Shown here: positions 10,668 through 20,332 of the stretch, piece by piece | How the letters are laid out: every line of letters begins with the position of its first letter | Numbering within the stretch: the first letter of the stretch is position 1 | From: Anomaloglossus baeobatrachus | Lineage: Eukaryota; Chordata; Amphibia; Anura; Aromobatidae | DNA length: 64,000 nucleotides | Direction: 5' to 3' | Assembly (NCBI RefSeq): GCF_048569485.1 | Contig: NC_134353.1 | Location: 529,821,008-529,885,007, forward strand | Made by a program: the position numbers and the translations under genes | The notes under the pieces: model-generated | What the model was told of the DNA's origin: nothing | Database searches by the model: none | The model's input: the letters and a program-made list of their open reading frames with translations, nothing else

Positions 10668-11792
10668 CCGCACCCACTGATCGGAGACGTGTTGAAACCA
10701 CACGTCGCCAAAGTGGGAGAGCCTGCCACCGACCAAGGACGTTGCTGGCGCAGCCAGATAGTCAAGAGGAGGCTGCCTTAGTGGCAGCGGCTCCTCCGTT
10801 CTTCTGAGGACGCGGCTTCGCGCGCCAGCTGGGTTTTCGATCCTTGGCTGAGTTAGTGGACGAAGCTGAGGGCTTAGAGGATGACCAGTTAGAGGAACGA
10901 AAGGAACGAAACCTCGACTGGTTCCTGCCCTGGACAGGTTTCCTGGTTTTAGTTTGTGGCAAGGAAGTACTCTTCCCGCCAGTAGCTTCCTTAATAATTT
11001 CATCCAGTTGTTCACCGAACAGCCGGGACCCAGCAAAGGGGAGCCCAGCAAGGAACTTCTTGGAAGAAGCGTCTGCTTTCCACTCTCGAAGCCACAAGAT
11101 CCTGCGGATCGCGAGGGAATTAGCGGAAGCCACCGCCGTGCGGTGAGAAGCCTCCAGAATGGCAGACATGGCATAGGATGAAAAAGCCGAAGCCTGGGAA
11201 GTTAAGGCAACCATTTCAGGTATAGAGTCCCTGGCGAGGGAATGTATCTCCGCCAGAGAAGCAGAGACTGCCTTAAATCAATGGGGTACATAGAGGTAGC
11301 GTCCGAGCCCACAGTAAAGGTATCCTCCTCGCCCTGCAATTCAGCTCGTGAATCAGAGCCGTGGGACGAGGAAGGAGAAGAGTCCCTGCGTCTCCGTTTA
11401 GGAGGACGGGGTCCGGGAACAGATAAAACATGCTCTGTGAGCTCTGCAGAGCGAGTCGGAGCAGCAGAGGCGCCCTGAGAAGGGGGCTGATGCATGGTCA
11501 GCAGAGTCCGGGACAGCTGTCCCATGGAGTCGGCAAAGGACTGGGAGATAGCTTTAGAAAACGATGCTACCCAAGCCGGGGGTTCAGCCACCGGGGCCGG
11601 AGCAGCCGGAGGGACCCCTGAGGAGGCTCCAGGCTGAGGCACCACCATGTTAGAGCAGGCATCACAATGTGGATATGTGCTCGGTTCAGGCAGTATGAGC
11701 TGACATGCAGTGCATATAGAGTAAAGCCTTGCAGCCTTGCTCCTAGTGAGAGACATGCTGCTGAGGTGGAGGCTCTGCAGTAAAGAATACAC
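10668..11792 (-). pseudogene. DIRS A gag-like region
   Basis: Minus-strand frames here show a Cys-containing N-terminal box (CTACQLILPEPSTYPHCDAC), Ser/Pro-rich linkers and the typical DIRS gag tail (RLFGEQLDEIIKEATGGKST) followed by a basic region. The same tail type occurs in the two other DIRS copies (about 41,800 and 52,900). The region is broken. Confidence 0.7.
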
Positions 11793-12783
11793 TCCTTTAG
11801 AATGACCCCCTGAGAGTGTATAATAAAGCCCACAACCAGAGGTTGTGGCTTACCAGACCGCTTTTTGTGTGCCCTCCGGATTCCACAGCTCGGACCCCCA
11901 GTAGATGCAGACGTTGCAGCAGCCAGCGCCGATCAGTGTGTGAACGCTGATAAAATGGCGCCGGAGTGAGGAGGGGGGCAGGGTTTAGCCCAAGAGCGGG
12001 AAACGGAGGGCCAAGGAGAGATACAGGGGAGGGAAACATCTCCTCAGAGAGGAGTGTCCTCCCCTCTGCTGAACGGCCGGTGGGCGGCGCCGCACTGTTC
12101 CCCTGCATGACTGACATGCAGGGGCACTGAAAACGAAACTAGGCCGCATCTGAAGCCGGGGCCTAGATTTTTCCATGCGGCCGACGAGCAGGCACCCTCG
12201 GCGCGGTTCTCAGGAAAAAACCAGAGAACCGTCCGGAAATCACAGCAAAGTGACAAAACACACTCTCCCCACAATAAATGTACCCGGGACCCCTGAATAA
12301 CGTCTCAATACTTAGCTTATGAGACGCAGGGCCAGGTCCCTGGGGGGGTGAACGCTCCGTCCGGCAGGATCCTGACAGGGCTGCGGATGGAGACCGGTCT
12401 CCTGCCAAGCAGAGAGAACCGTGATGGCTCCCACTTCAAGCCAGAGCCTCAGGGGATGGTGAAGGAGCATGGCATGTGAAGGCTCCAGCCTTGTAAAGTC
12501 AACCTTAACAGCACCGCCGACACAGTGGGGTGAGAAGGGACATGCCGGGAGTCCAGACTGGACCCGCTTTTCTTCCAAATCTTTGAAATCAAAAATCAGA
12601 TGAGAATGCATGTGTGTGTGTGACCTCCTGAACACAAAGCATTGAACTGGTTAGATTTGTCATCCAGGGGGTGTATATGCTCGGAGGGAGGAGCTACACT
12701 TTTAGTGTAGTACTTTGTGTGTCCTCCGGAGGCAGAAGCTATACACCCATGGTCTGGGTCTCCCATAAGGAACGATGAAGAAA

Positions 12784-13404
12784 GTAAAATTTTCATATTT
12801 TCCCTCCACATTGCTTTGGTTCCTGTGAAGCACCTAAAGGGTTAATAAACTTCTTGGATGTGGTTTTGAGCAGAGTGAGGGGTGCAGTTTCTAGAATGCG
12901 GTCACTTTTGGGTATTTTCTGTCATCTAGGCCTCTCAAAGTCACTTCAAATGTGATGTGGTCCCTAAAAAAAATTATTTTCTAAATTTTGTTGGAAAAAT
13001 GAGAAATCGCTGATGACCTTTGACCCCTTCTAACTTCCTAACGAAAAAAAATTTTGTTTCGAAAATTGCGCTGATGTAAAGTAGACAAGTGGGAAAGTTT
13101 ATTTAGTAACAATTATGTGTGACATATCTCTCAGATTTATGGGCATAAATTTTAAAAGTTTGAAAATTGCGAAATTTTCAACATTTTTGTAAAATTTCCT
13201 AAATTTTCACAAATAAATGCAAAAATTATCGGTTTAAATTTACCACTGACATGAAGTACAATATGTCACGAAAAAACAATCTCAGAATCGCCAGGATCCG
13301 TTGAAGCGTTCCAGAGTTATAACCTGTCAAAGTGACACTGGTCAGAATTGCAAAAAATGGCCCGGTCATTAGGGTGTTTTAGTGGCCGGGGGTGAAGGGG
13401 TTAA
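12784..13404. repeat. Right part of long TTAA-flanked element A
   Basis: AT-rich sequence continuing from the left flank of the DIRS insertion. It ends in GGCCGGGGGTGAAGGGG followed by TTAA. It shares AAGCGTTCCAGAGTTATAACC with 4690-4720 and 15,580-15,600 and has no coding content. Confidence 0.55.
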
Positions 13405-13477
13405 TCACAGAGTACAGATAACAAAATAAACTAAATGCAAATAATGAGCAGAGAAATTTCTCCTATGTAAAAAGAGC

Positions 13478-14044
13478 CTAAAGCCGCTTTACACGCAACG
13501 ACATCGCTAAAGAGATGTCATTGCGGTCACGGAATTCGTGACGCACATCCGGCCTCGTTAGCGACGTCGTTGTGTGTGACACGCAGGAGCGACCGTTAAC
13601 GAGCGATAATACTCACCATATCGTTGCTCGTTGACATGTTCCCCTATTCCCATTTATCGTTGCTGCTGCAGGTACGATGTTGTTCGTCGTTCCTGCGGCA
13701 GCACACATCGCTATGTGTAACACCGCCGGAACGAGGAACCTCACCGTACCTGCGGCCTCACCGGAAAGAGGTGGGCAGGATGTTACGTCCCGCTCATCTC
13801 CGCCCCTCCGCTTCTACTGGGCGGCTGCTTAGTGATGTCGCTATGACGCTGAACAAACCGCCCCCTTAAAAAGGAGGCAGTTCGCCGGTCACAGCGACGT
13901 CGCTAGGCAGGTAAGTAGTGTGACGGGTCTGAGTGATGTTGTGCACCACGGGCAGCAATTTGCCCTTTACGCTCAACTGATGGGGGCGGGTACGCATGCT
14001 AGCAATATCGGTAACGATATCGCAGCGTGTAAAGCGGCCTTTAG
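13478..14044. mobile_element. Foldback MITE with GCTTTACACG ends
   Basis: CTAAAGCCGCTTTACACGC at the left is answered by GCGTGTAAAGCGGCCTTTAG at the right. The interior is full of short palindromes around GCGACGTCGTT and GGAACGACG. The same family appears at 24,691-25,190, inside 41,265-41,787 and at 57,677-58,823. It has no coding capacity. The superfamily is unknown, but some copies border TTAA. Confidence 0.75.
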
Positions 14045-14084
14045 ACTAACTTGGGTAAACAGTCATCTAGGCGGTGGAAAAAAA

Positions 14085-14140
14085 AACAAAACACGTGTAT
14101 CACCACGCAAAATAGTGGCTTCCTCAGGGGAGGTGGTGTG
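14085..14140 (-). ncRNA. Degenerate hammerhead-like motif (PLE terminus)
   Basis: On the minus strand CTGAGGA (14,128-14,122) is followed by a 4 bp helix II (CCAC with GTGG) and GATACACGTG (14,102 leftward), close to the PLE form GAAACGCGT but diverged. No PLE coding sequence is seen next to it. Confidence 0.3.
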
Positions 14141-14327
14141 TGTGTGATAGTTGGCAAAACATGTGTCTTATATGCTGTCTATACAATGAGTCATAATGAA
14201 ATAAATACCAGATGTGGGTAAATGTGGAGAGGCCACAAGCAGCGGCGGCCGAAAGTATAGCCTTAATGCCACAGCGCATCCCCAAAACACTGCACGGCCG
14301 GGAAGTGTGTACCCATAAAGAAGAGTT

Positions 14328-14582
14328 CCGGGCGTGCACAAAGATAAGGGACAATATGAATGGTGCACACATCCCCTGACACATGCTGTGAATGGATGCG
14401 GGAGCGATTGGATTGTACGGACCCCACAAGCTGCACAGCCCAGATGTGCGCATCAATAGTCCTGTGTATGCGCGAGTACTTAGAGCTGGATACAATCCAA
14501 TTGCTCCCGCGCACATGTGCAGCATGTGCCAGGGGATGTGTGCACCACTCATATTGTCCGTTATCTTTGGGCATGCACGGGA
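14328..14582. repeat. Imperfect inverted repeat, arms ~90 bp
   Basis: CGGGCGTGCACAAAGATAAG at the left is answered by CTTTGGGCATGCACGGG at the right. GGATGCGGGAGCGATTGGAT pairs with ATCCAATTGCTCCCGCGC. The spacer is about 70 bp. It looks like an old foldback element of unknown family. Confidence 0.6.
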
Positions 14583-14594
14583 CTCCTCTTTAGG

Positions 14595-14957
14595 CACCTC
14601 AGGGGCTCTGCAAATGTAACATGGCGTCTGCTATCTATTCCAGCCAGAGTAGTTTTCCAGAAATTGTTTTTGTAAATTTTGTTGGAAAAAGGAAAATTTG
14701 CTGCTCATTTTTTTGTTAGCATGTGAGAGAAGTTTAAAGTTTATGTTTCAATAATCATGCTGATGTAAAGTAGACATGTGGCAAATGTTATTTATTAACT
14801 GTTTTGTGCAGTATTTAAGTGCATAAAATTTCAGAGATTGAAAATTGTGAGATTTTCACATTTTTTGCCAAATGTTTGAAATTTTCATAAAAATATACAA
14901 ATAATATTGAGCAATATTTACCACTATCATGAAGTACACCATCTCATGAAAAAAAAT
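14595..14957. repeat. Diverged fragment of the long TTAA element
   Basis: GGCACCTCAGGGGCTCTGCAA and CATGGCGTCTGC resemble the 390 bp tandem units at 5876-7611. The following AT-rich part resembles 12,950-13,280 (TACCACTATCATGAAGTACA). It has no coding signal. Confidence 0.5.
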
Positions 14958-15428
14958 ATGAGAATCACTGGGATAGGTTGAAGCGTTCCAGAGTTATTAT
15001 CTCTTAAAGTCCAAGGAGAATAGAGCTGTGGAGAATAGTGCAAGAGGGTCTTACCAGGCAAACAACAGGCAAGTGAGACGTAGAGAACTCACCTAGAGGG
15101 GTTGTGAAAGTCACAACTCCTATAATAGCGTAGTACACAGGTGAAAAGATGCAGCCCTGAGGAAGTTAAATGGATTCAGAAGAAGAAACCGGGTGTATCG
15201 CCGCACTTTCACCAAACCAGTCGATGTCGATAAATTATTCCATGTCTTTATTCAATTTGCACAGGTCTAGTGAATAAAGACATGGAATAATTTATCTACA
15301 TCGACTAGTTTGGTGATAGCGCGGCGAGAAACCCGATTTCTTCTTCCGAATCCAATTAACTCATAAAGTGACACTGGTCAGATTTTAAAAATTACCCTTG
15401 GTCATTAATGTACAAAGTGGCTAGGTCC
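14958..15428. repeat. Copy B of the repeat at 842-1164 and 4400-4543, palindrome absent
   Basis: From 14,958 to 15,284 it follows 842-1164. At TGAATAAAGACATG (15,271-15,284) it passes directly into the sequence found at 4400 in copy A. The 3.2 kb lying between in copy A is missing, and only a ~70 bp arm palindrome remains around 15,190-15,345. A hammerhead-like pair CTGAGGA (15,157) and GAAAC (15,185) matches that at 1037-1069. Confidence 0.8.
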
Positions 15429-15836
15429 TTAACCCCTTCAACACCACATGATTTTCCATTTTTTCCTCCCCTTCCTCCAAGAACCAAAACTTTTTTATTT
15501 TTCCATCAACATAGCCATATGAGGGCTTATTTTTTGGGGGCAGAGTTGTACTTTTGAATAAAGACCAGTGTCACTTTGACAGGTTATAACTCTGGAACAC
15601 TTCAACGGATCCTGATGATTCTGACATTGTTTTTTCATGACATATTGTACTTCATGATAGTGCTAAAATTAAGAGGATATCTTGTGCATTTGTTTGTGAA
15701 AATATCAGAGTTTTACACGTAATCGCTTGTATAAGTGCTCAACGTAGAGAGCAGGATGAATATGAGCCATGCCATACTGCTTTGGGAGACAGAATAAACA
15801 AATCAACAGCAGTTGAAGAATTTGCTTTATTCATAT

Positions 15837-16526
15837 TGTAAGGATGCAATGTGGTAGATGGCCGGTATGTGTCACAGAGGGGAAAATCCTCTGTGATCTG
15901 AACCTGGAATGTTTCTCTGGGACTTGTAGTTCCATGAGGATTGTTGTACACATTCAGGGCTGGGTTCATGGGATGGTCAGAAGTGATGGGCGGGACTGAC
16001 CATCCACACACCTCCCATACGTAGGTGTGTCTCATGGGATTTAATGGAGCTGTCGTTTGTCACATGATCTCTGTGTGCTGGTGGGAGCCATCTTGGTTGG
16101 AGCACATGTGCAGGAGATCCTGTGCATACAGAGCTAGTGAGGGCTCTGAAATGTCAGGGAGCTGCAGAATCCACTGAGGCTGTGAGGAATTGGAACGTGT
16201 ACAAGGGCCGGGATGTTGAGCCCAGTGTGAGAGTCTCCCTGGACTGGATGGAGGCAGACTGACAGCCTGCAAACCTACTGGCAGGTAACACCCCAGAAAG
16301 GGGACTATACTGGCTGATGCCAGAGAATGAACTGTATGAACAATCAGCAGTTTAAACAGACAGTGAGACATTGTCCTGCGGGAAAGTGGCTGTGGCCCAT
16401 TACACTGCGTGGTTTATGAGGATGTGAATAAATCACCGAGATTCTTTAAGTGACAAAGTGCTTGTGTGTGTCTTGATCCCGCTGCCAGACGTGTGCCCCA
16501 AGACGTTCAGGGCCCAGGTCGTCACA
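15837..16526 (+). repeat. 5' LTR of the FXR1-carrying element
   Basis: 690 bp, TG...CA. AATAAA at 16,427-16,432 with TG-rich sequence downstream (GTGCTTGTGTGTGTC) is a plausible polyadenylation region. No clear TATA box was seen. Confidence 0.9.
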
Positions 16527-16529
16527 TTA

Positions 16530-16546
16530 TGGTGGAGAACGCGGGC
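16530..16546 (+). other. Candidate primer-binding site
   Basis: TGGTGGAGAACGCGGGC lies three bases after the 5' LTR, where the 3' end of a tRNA would prime minus-strand synthesis. I could not assign the tRNA. Confidence 0.55.
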
Positions 16547-16550
16547 ATAT

Positions 16551-16771
16551 GGCCTGGTTGCTAGGGGCAACGCAGCCTGGTTGCTAGGGGCAACACAGCC
16601 TGGTTGCTAAGGGCAACGGCCTAGGACATATTCTTGTGGATACGGACTGCTTGCTGTGGATCGGCGGGTCCACGAAAAAATTTTTTGAAGCGGTTTGCGG
16701 TGGATCGGCGGGTCCACGAAAATTGACGGCGCACTCAAGCAGCTTGCGGTGGATCGGCGGGTCCACGAAGT
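16551..16771 (+). repeat. Leader repeats: 23 bp x3 and a hairpin-forming repeat x3
   Basis: First, GCCTGGTTGCTAGGGGCAAC occurs three times (16,551-16,618). Then GTGGATCGGCGGGTCCACGA occurs three times (about 16,656, 16,701 and 16,749). Each of these can fold as GTGGATC/GGTCCAC around GGCG. They lie in the untranslated leader just before the gag-like frame. Confidence 0.8.
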
Positions 16772-16791
16772 TCCGGGAAAGCTGAGCGACC

Positions 16792-17451
16792 ATGAGTGGA
16801 GCCGCAAGCCTGGACGTTATGGAGGAGCTGTACCAGTTCCTTGTGTGTGGACAGCAGGAGCTGTCAGTGCGCAGAGATGTGGCAGCAGTGGACCAGTTTG
16901 TGAGTTCCCTTCTGGGGCCAGTACGGGCACAGGGTACCCAGGGAGATAAAGGGGAACGGTGTGAACTGGGATCTAAGGACACTGCAAGGAAGCCACAGAA
17001 AGCCCATAAAGGGGTGGTTGCCCATAAGGGGGTGGAGTCCCATAAAGGGGTGGTTGCCCATAAGGGGGTGGAGTCCCATAAAGGGGTGGTTGCCCATAAG
17101 GGGGTGGAGTCCCATAAAGGGGTGGTTGCCCATAAGGGGGTGGAGTCCCATAAAGGGGTGGTTGCCCATAAGGGGATGGAGTCCCATAAAGGGGTGGATG
17201 ACCAAAAGGGGGAGGAGTCCCAGAAAGCGGTGGTCCCCCAAAATGGTGCAGAGCATCCCAAATCCAAGGGTGAAGTGGCGCAGATGGACTGTAGCCAGGG
17301 ACAACAGTGTTCATGCCACAAGTGCCCGGTTTGCGGTATAGACCACCCATCCGACGAGAAGCCGTCTGTGTTCCGTGAAAGTGGATGGGGAATCTGTAAC
17401 AGGGGTCGTAGACTCAAGGAGCTTGGTGACCCTGGTGAGGGCCACTTCTGA
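16792..17451 (+). CDS. Gag-like ORF with 12-residue tandem repeats
   Basis: A 219-codon frame beginning MSGAASLDVMEELYQFL. Residues ~72-145 are built of a 36 bp tandem unit encoding HKGVVAHKGVES, about 5.5 copies and almost invariant. A Cys/His cluster (CSCHKCPVCGIDH) follows, in the place where gag nucleocapsid knuckles usually sit, though it is not a canonical CCHC knuckle. The 3' end overlaps the next frame (starting 17,375) by 77 bp, as gag and pol frames commonly do in LTR elements. The gag identity is inferred from position. Confidence 0.6.
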   Translation: MSGAASLDVMEELYQFLVCGQQELSVRRDVAAVDQFVSSLLGPVRAQGTQGDKGERCELGSKDTARKPQKAHKGVVAHKGVESHKGVVAHKGVESHKGVVAHKGVESHKGVVAHKGVESHKGVVAHKGMESHKGVDDQKGEESQKAVVPQNGAEHPKSKGEVAQMDCSQGQQCSCHKCPVCGIDHPSDEKPSVFRESGWGICNRGRRLKELGDPGEGHF

Positions 17452-20332
17452 TGTCAACTTGATTCCTGGAAGGAAGATCCACGTCAGCTGCACCCACAAT
17501 AATGAGACAGAATACCCAGTATCCAGCGTGGTCATAAAGACAGCCAGGGACAGTGGTTCTCATGATGTTGGTGTAGTCTCAGATTTACTGCACCCAATTA
17601 TTATAGGTTGGGACTCTAAATTATTTGTGCACTTGTGGAAGCAGGGGGACGTATCCGGTTGCTTGTGTAAGAGCCAGAACAGCCCAAAGGAAACCCTACC
17701 ACATTGGGAGGTGAAAAGGGGTCCTTGTTGTGGAGTTATGTGTGGTAAGGAGGAGATAGTACCTTCTAAAATTGACTGTCCTAAGTTAGGGGTGACCAAA
17801 GAAAATGGACGGACCCAACTTGGTGACATAGGGACTAAGGGAATAACCAATAGTGTGACCGTTAAAAACGGGGTAGCTCCAGAAAGGGAGGCAGATATCT
17901 GGTTAAGTGGGGACATGATAGTCCAGGATGCCAGGGGGAGTGACGATGACTCCAGAATGGACACTGACTCTTATAAAAGGACAAGAGAGTGCAGTGAGGT
18001 ACAGACAATTGAGAAGGGTAAAACCTCCTCCAGACGCCGGAGACGTAATAAGCGCCAAAAGCTTGTGCAAGGTATCCCGTCTGAGGGTGCAGAGAAAGTG
18101 AAGTACCTGGTCGAGGAAAACACATTGCCAGTAGCAACTGCTAAGGTAGAGTCAGACAGCGATGTCCTACACAAGAAAGGGGTATCAGAAACTGAACTGA
18201 CACATTGTAACGACAGACATCAGCAGGGTGAAATGTCAAAAAATGAGCCAACCAAAGCAGTAATGGTGGTGTCTCCTATAGATTCCAAGCATGAAGCAGA
18301 AGGTCTGTCGGACAAGAGCACTGTAGGAGGTGAAATCCTAGAGGGTAATACAGGACAAGGAATCCTGGAGAAAGTTGGTGAAGTACAAATCCATAGAGGT
18401 CATGGTGAGCAGACCGGTAAATTACCCAGTGTTGGGGTGATGAAGGGTGAAAACGGGGCCAAAGGTCTAAGAGGAACAGAGTACCACGCTGAAGGGTGTG
18501 ACACCCTTGCAGAAAAAAAGAGGACTGAATGTGACACTGCAGAGACCCGCAAGGAAGTTGAAGATAACGCAGTGAAGACCCAAGAGACAGCTGGTGCTGC
18601 AGAAGTGAAAAGAGTCTCTGATGAGGTGAAGTCTGGACCAGAGGTCTTATCAGGAACTGATAGCCTGAGTGACCTGCCTGGTAAGACCAAGATGGAAGAC
18701 ATAGAGATTGTCTTGGTTAAGAAGAGTAGCAAACCCAAAGGCTCTGAGGCTGGAGCTGAACCGGAAGAGTGTGTAACTCAAGAGGTGGAGCCGTGCATGA
18801 GAGAAAAAGATAGATGCAAGAGACCAAAGGAATGGTCTAATTTCCTTGAAGGTCAAGAAACCGGTCCATTCTTTAAGTGCATGGTAGATGTGCCCGAAGA
18901 CCTAAGAAAAGCCTGTGCCCATAAGTCGATGCATGAGACGTTTAAGAAGGCTGTAGGGGCCTGTGAAGTGTACTTTGCCCCAGAGACTTGTCGGTTGGTG
19001 GTGTGCTCTGCCAGTAATGTCACAAAGAAGCGGGTGGCTATCCTGATTGACATGCACCCGCAGTGTCTTCGCACGAAATGGCTCATCTCGGCACAGATGG
19101 AAGAAGACACCAGACGCTTGGAGTGTATGAAGCAGCTCACTGCAGAATTTCAGGAAGTTGTGGTGGTGAAGAAATCATTAATTGGGCTCGCATTAAGAGC
19201 GCTGAAAAGTAACATTCAGCAAGCCAGGAAGGTTCCAGGTATTACAGCGATTAAATTAGAAGAGCACAGTGGAACATTCCAAATCTATGGGAAAACTGAA
19301 GAAGCAGTGAAAACAGCTCGAAGGCTGTTGGACTTTGTGGAAGAGGTCACACAAGTGCCCAGAGAACTTGTCAAGAAACTGATTGGCAGAAATGGAAAAG
19401 TCATGCAGGAGATGGTTGATACATCCGGTGTGACGAGAGTAAGACTTAAGGTTTATCATAAAGCCAGGTTACCCTGTGAAGTTGGTATGGTTCCATGTGT
19501 CATGGCGGGAACAAAGGAGTGTGTTGAAAACGTACGAGTTCTCCTAGAATACCGCCTGGGATACCTGGAAGAACTAAAGCAAATGGATCTTGAAAGACAA
19601 AAGATTGCAGAGACACTTTGTCAAGTGAGTTTGAGGTCACGACCGCTTTCGGGCCAGGGCCCAGAGAAGAAGTGTGGTCCACCTGATGAACGTGTTGCCT
19701 TCACTGGCAAGGGAAGTAGGTCCTGTAGGGAAAGGAGCCTAGGTCATAGAAGACCTACCTATAAATCAGGCTATGGCACAGACTCTGAAGGGTCCAAGCC
19801 CTCTAAAACAAAATCTGAAAGAAAAGATGGAGGGAGTGACTGGTCCATAGCCAAAAGTGGTGGTGGGAAAAGGCGGAGATGGAAAGGTGACCTAAGACGT
19901 CATGAGAGAAGAGGCCATAGTAGATTGGCAAACAGAGAGTGTGCAGGGTCTAGTTGTGGGAGATCTCCTGTCGGCTCGGTTGTGAGGTACCTGGACAAGA
20001 TCCCCTCTAGTGGACTGGTTAGCGCAGAGTCAGGCCGCACGGTAGTTTTGACTGATGGGGTGTCTCACTACCACACTGACCGTTGGAGACAGTTATGGAA
20101 CGATATGTCGGACCGGCGGACGTGTCTGAGAAGAGGGTTCACTGAGGAGGGTTTGGTGACAGTGGCGGATGGTCGGTCAGGAGCAGAAACTCCAAGTTTT
20201 CGTAGAGGGCCCATTCGACTGGTAGGGTATGGTTTCCCTAATGCCCTGTCTCAGGGTCACTGTAGGTTGTCGAGTGTTCCACCCTACAAGTTGGAACAGA
20301 GGGGGGGGATATGTAAGGATGCAATGTGGTAG
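17375..20332 (+). CDS. Protease-like / FXR1-derived fusion ORF of the LTR element
   Basis: 985 codons, open throughout, no introns. Residues 1-~90 resemble a Gypsy-type retropepsin region (VDGESVTGVVD...SLVTLVR, ending HPIIIGWD). Residues ~100-495 are charged and low-complexity with a basic SRRRRRNKRQK patch and match nothing I know. Residues ~499-860 align with FXR1: FFKCMVDVPEDLRKAC, then KH1 (SNIQQARKVPGITAIKL, ~602), KH2 (LIGRNGKVMQEMVD, ~665), GMVPCVMAGTKE, LLEYRLGYLEELKQ, and SGYGTDSEGSKPSKTKSERK with SDWSIA. At ~927 GLVTVAD matches the FXR1 C-terminus. FXR proteins bind RNA through the KH domains. FXR1 fits better than FMR1 or FXR2 because the KH2 exit (LPxExGMVPxVxxGTKE) lacks their insertion. 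The FXR Tudor domains are not seen. Confidence 0.9.
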   Translation: MKVDGESVTGVVDSRSLVTLVRATSDVNLIPGRKIHVSCTHNNETEYPVSSVVIKTARDSGSHDVGVVSDLLHPIIIGWDSKLFVHLWKQGDVSGCLCKSQNSPKETLPHWEVKRGPCCGVMCGKEEIVPSKIDCPKLGVTKENGRTQLGDIGTKGITNSVTVKNGVAPEREADIWLSGDMIVQDARGSDDDSRMDTDSYKRTRECSEVQTIEKGKTSSRRRRRNKRQKLVQGIPSEGAEKVKYLVEENTLPVATAKVESDSDVLHKKGVSETELTHCNDRHQQGEMSKNEPTKAVMVVSPIDSKHEAEGLSDKSTVGGEILEGNTGQGILEKVGEVQIHRGHGEQTGKLPSVGVMKGENGAKGLRGTEYHAEGCDTLAEKKRTECDTAETRKEVEDNAVKTQETAGAAEVKRVSDEVKSGPEVLSGTDSLSDLPGKTKMEDIEIVLVKKSSKPKGSEAGAEPEECVTQEVEPCMREKDRCKRPKEWSNFLEGQETGPFFKCMVDVPEDLRKACAHKSMHETFKKAVGACEVYFAPETCRLVVCSASNVTKKRVAILIDMHPQCLRTKWLISAQMEEDTRRLECMKQLTAEFQEVVVVKKSLIGLALRALKSNIQQARKVPGITAIKLEEHSGTFQIYGKTEEAVKTARRLLDFVEEVTQVPRELVKKLIGRNGKVMQEMVDTSGVTRVRLKVYHKARLPCEVGMVPCVMAGTKECVENVRVLLEYRLGYLEELKQMDLERQKIAETLCQVSLRSRPLSGQGPEKKCGPPDERVAFTGKGSRSCRERSLGHRRPTYKSGYGTDSEGSKPSKTKSERKDGGSDWSIAKSGGGKRRRWKGDLRRHERRGHSRLANRECAGSSCGRSPVGSVVRYLDKIPSSGLVSAESGRTVVLTDGVSHYHTDRWRQLWNDMSDRRTCLRRGFTEEGLVTVADGRSGAETPSFRRGPIRLVGYGFPNALSQGHCRLSSVPPYKLEQRGGICKDAMW
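20294..20309 (+). other. Polypurine tract
   Basis: GAACAGAGGGGGGGGA lies immediately before the 3' LTR, the usual primer position for plus-strand synthesis. Confidence 0.7.

Larger units (their letters stand above)
7612..12783 (-). mobile_element. DIRS-type tyrosine-recombinase retrotransposon A (broken)
   Basis: The ends are inverted repeats: 7652-7800 is answered by the complement of 12,640-12,775. An internal complementary region at 7926-8006 joins a complement of the left tip (revcomp of about 7612-7664) to a complement of the right tip (revcomp of about 12,758-12,783), which is the DIRS hallmark that lets a circle be rebuilt without target duplication. On the minus strand the order is gag-like, reverse transcriptase, tyrosine recombinase. 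The copy is broken, with at least four breaks including a nested solo LTR. It lies inside the long TTAA-flanked element. Confidence 0.9.
4544..13404. mobile_element. Long TTAA-flanked non-autonomous DNA element, copy A
   Basis: It starts TTAA-CCCCTTCAACACC at 4544 and ends GGGGGTGAAGGGG-TTAA at 13,404, giving an imperfect ~13 bp terminal inverted repeat next to TTAA on both sides, as in piggyBac or Kolobok elements. It contains no transposase. Its body is AT-rich with tandem blocks at 5581-5850 and 5876-7611 and is split by the DIRS element 7612-12,783. The left part repeats at 15,429 onward. The superfamily and the pairing of the two ends are inference. Confidence 0.45.

Noticed and set aside
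15739-16371. Minus-strand frames of about 100 codons, repeated exactly at 20,238-20,846
   Set aside because: They lie in the two LTRs and are duplicated only because the LTRs are. No homology is seen.
16584-17417. 277-codon minus-strand frame with LWDSTPLWATTP repeats
   Set aside because: The antisense of the 36 bp tandem repeat in the gag-like frame.
17375-20332. The FXR1-like frame as the host FXR1 gene or a plain processed pseudogene
   Set aside because: It is enclosed between matching LTRs with a primer site, purine tract and target duplication, and is fused in one frame to a retroelement protease-like segment. The host gene would have introns and Tudor domains.
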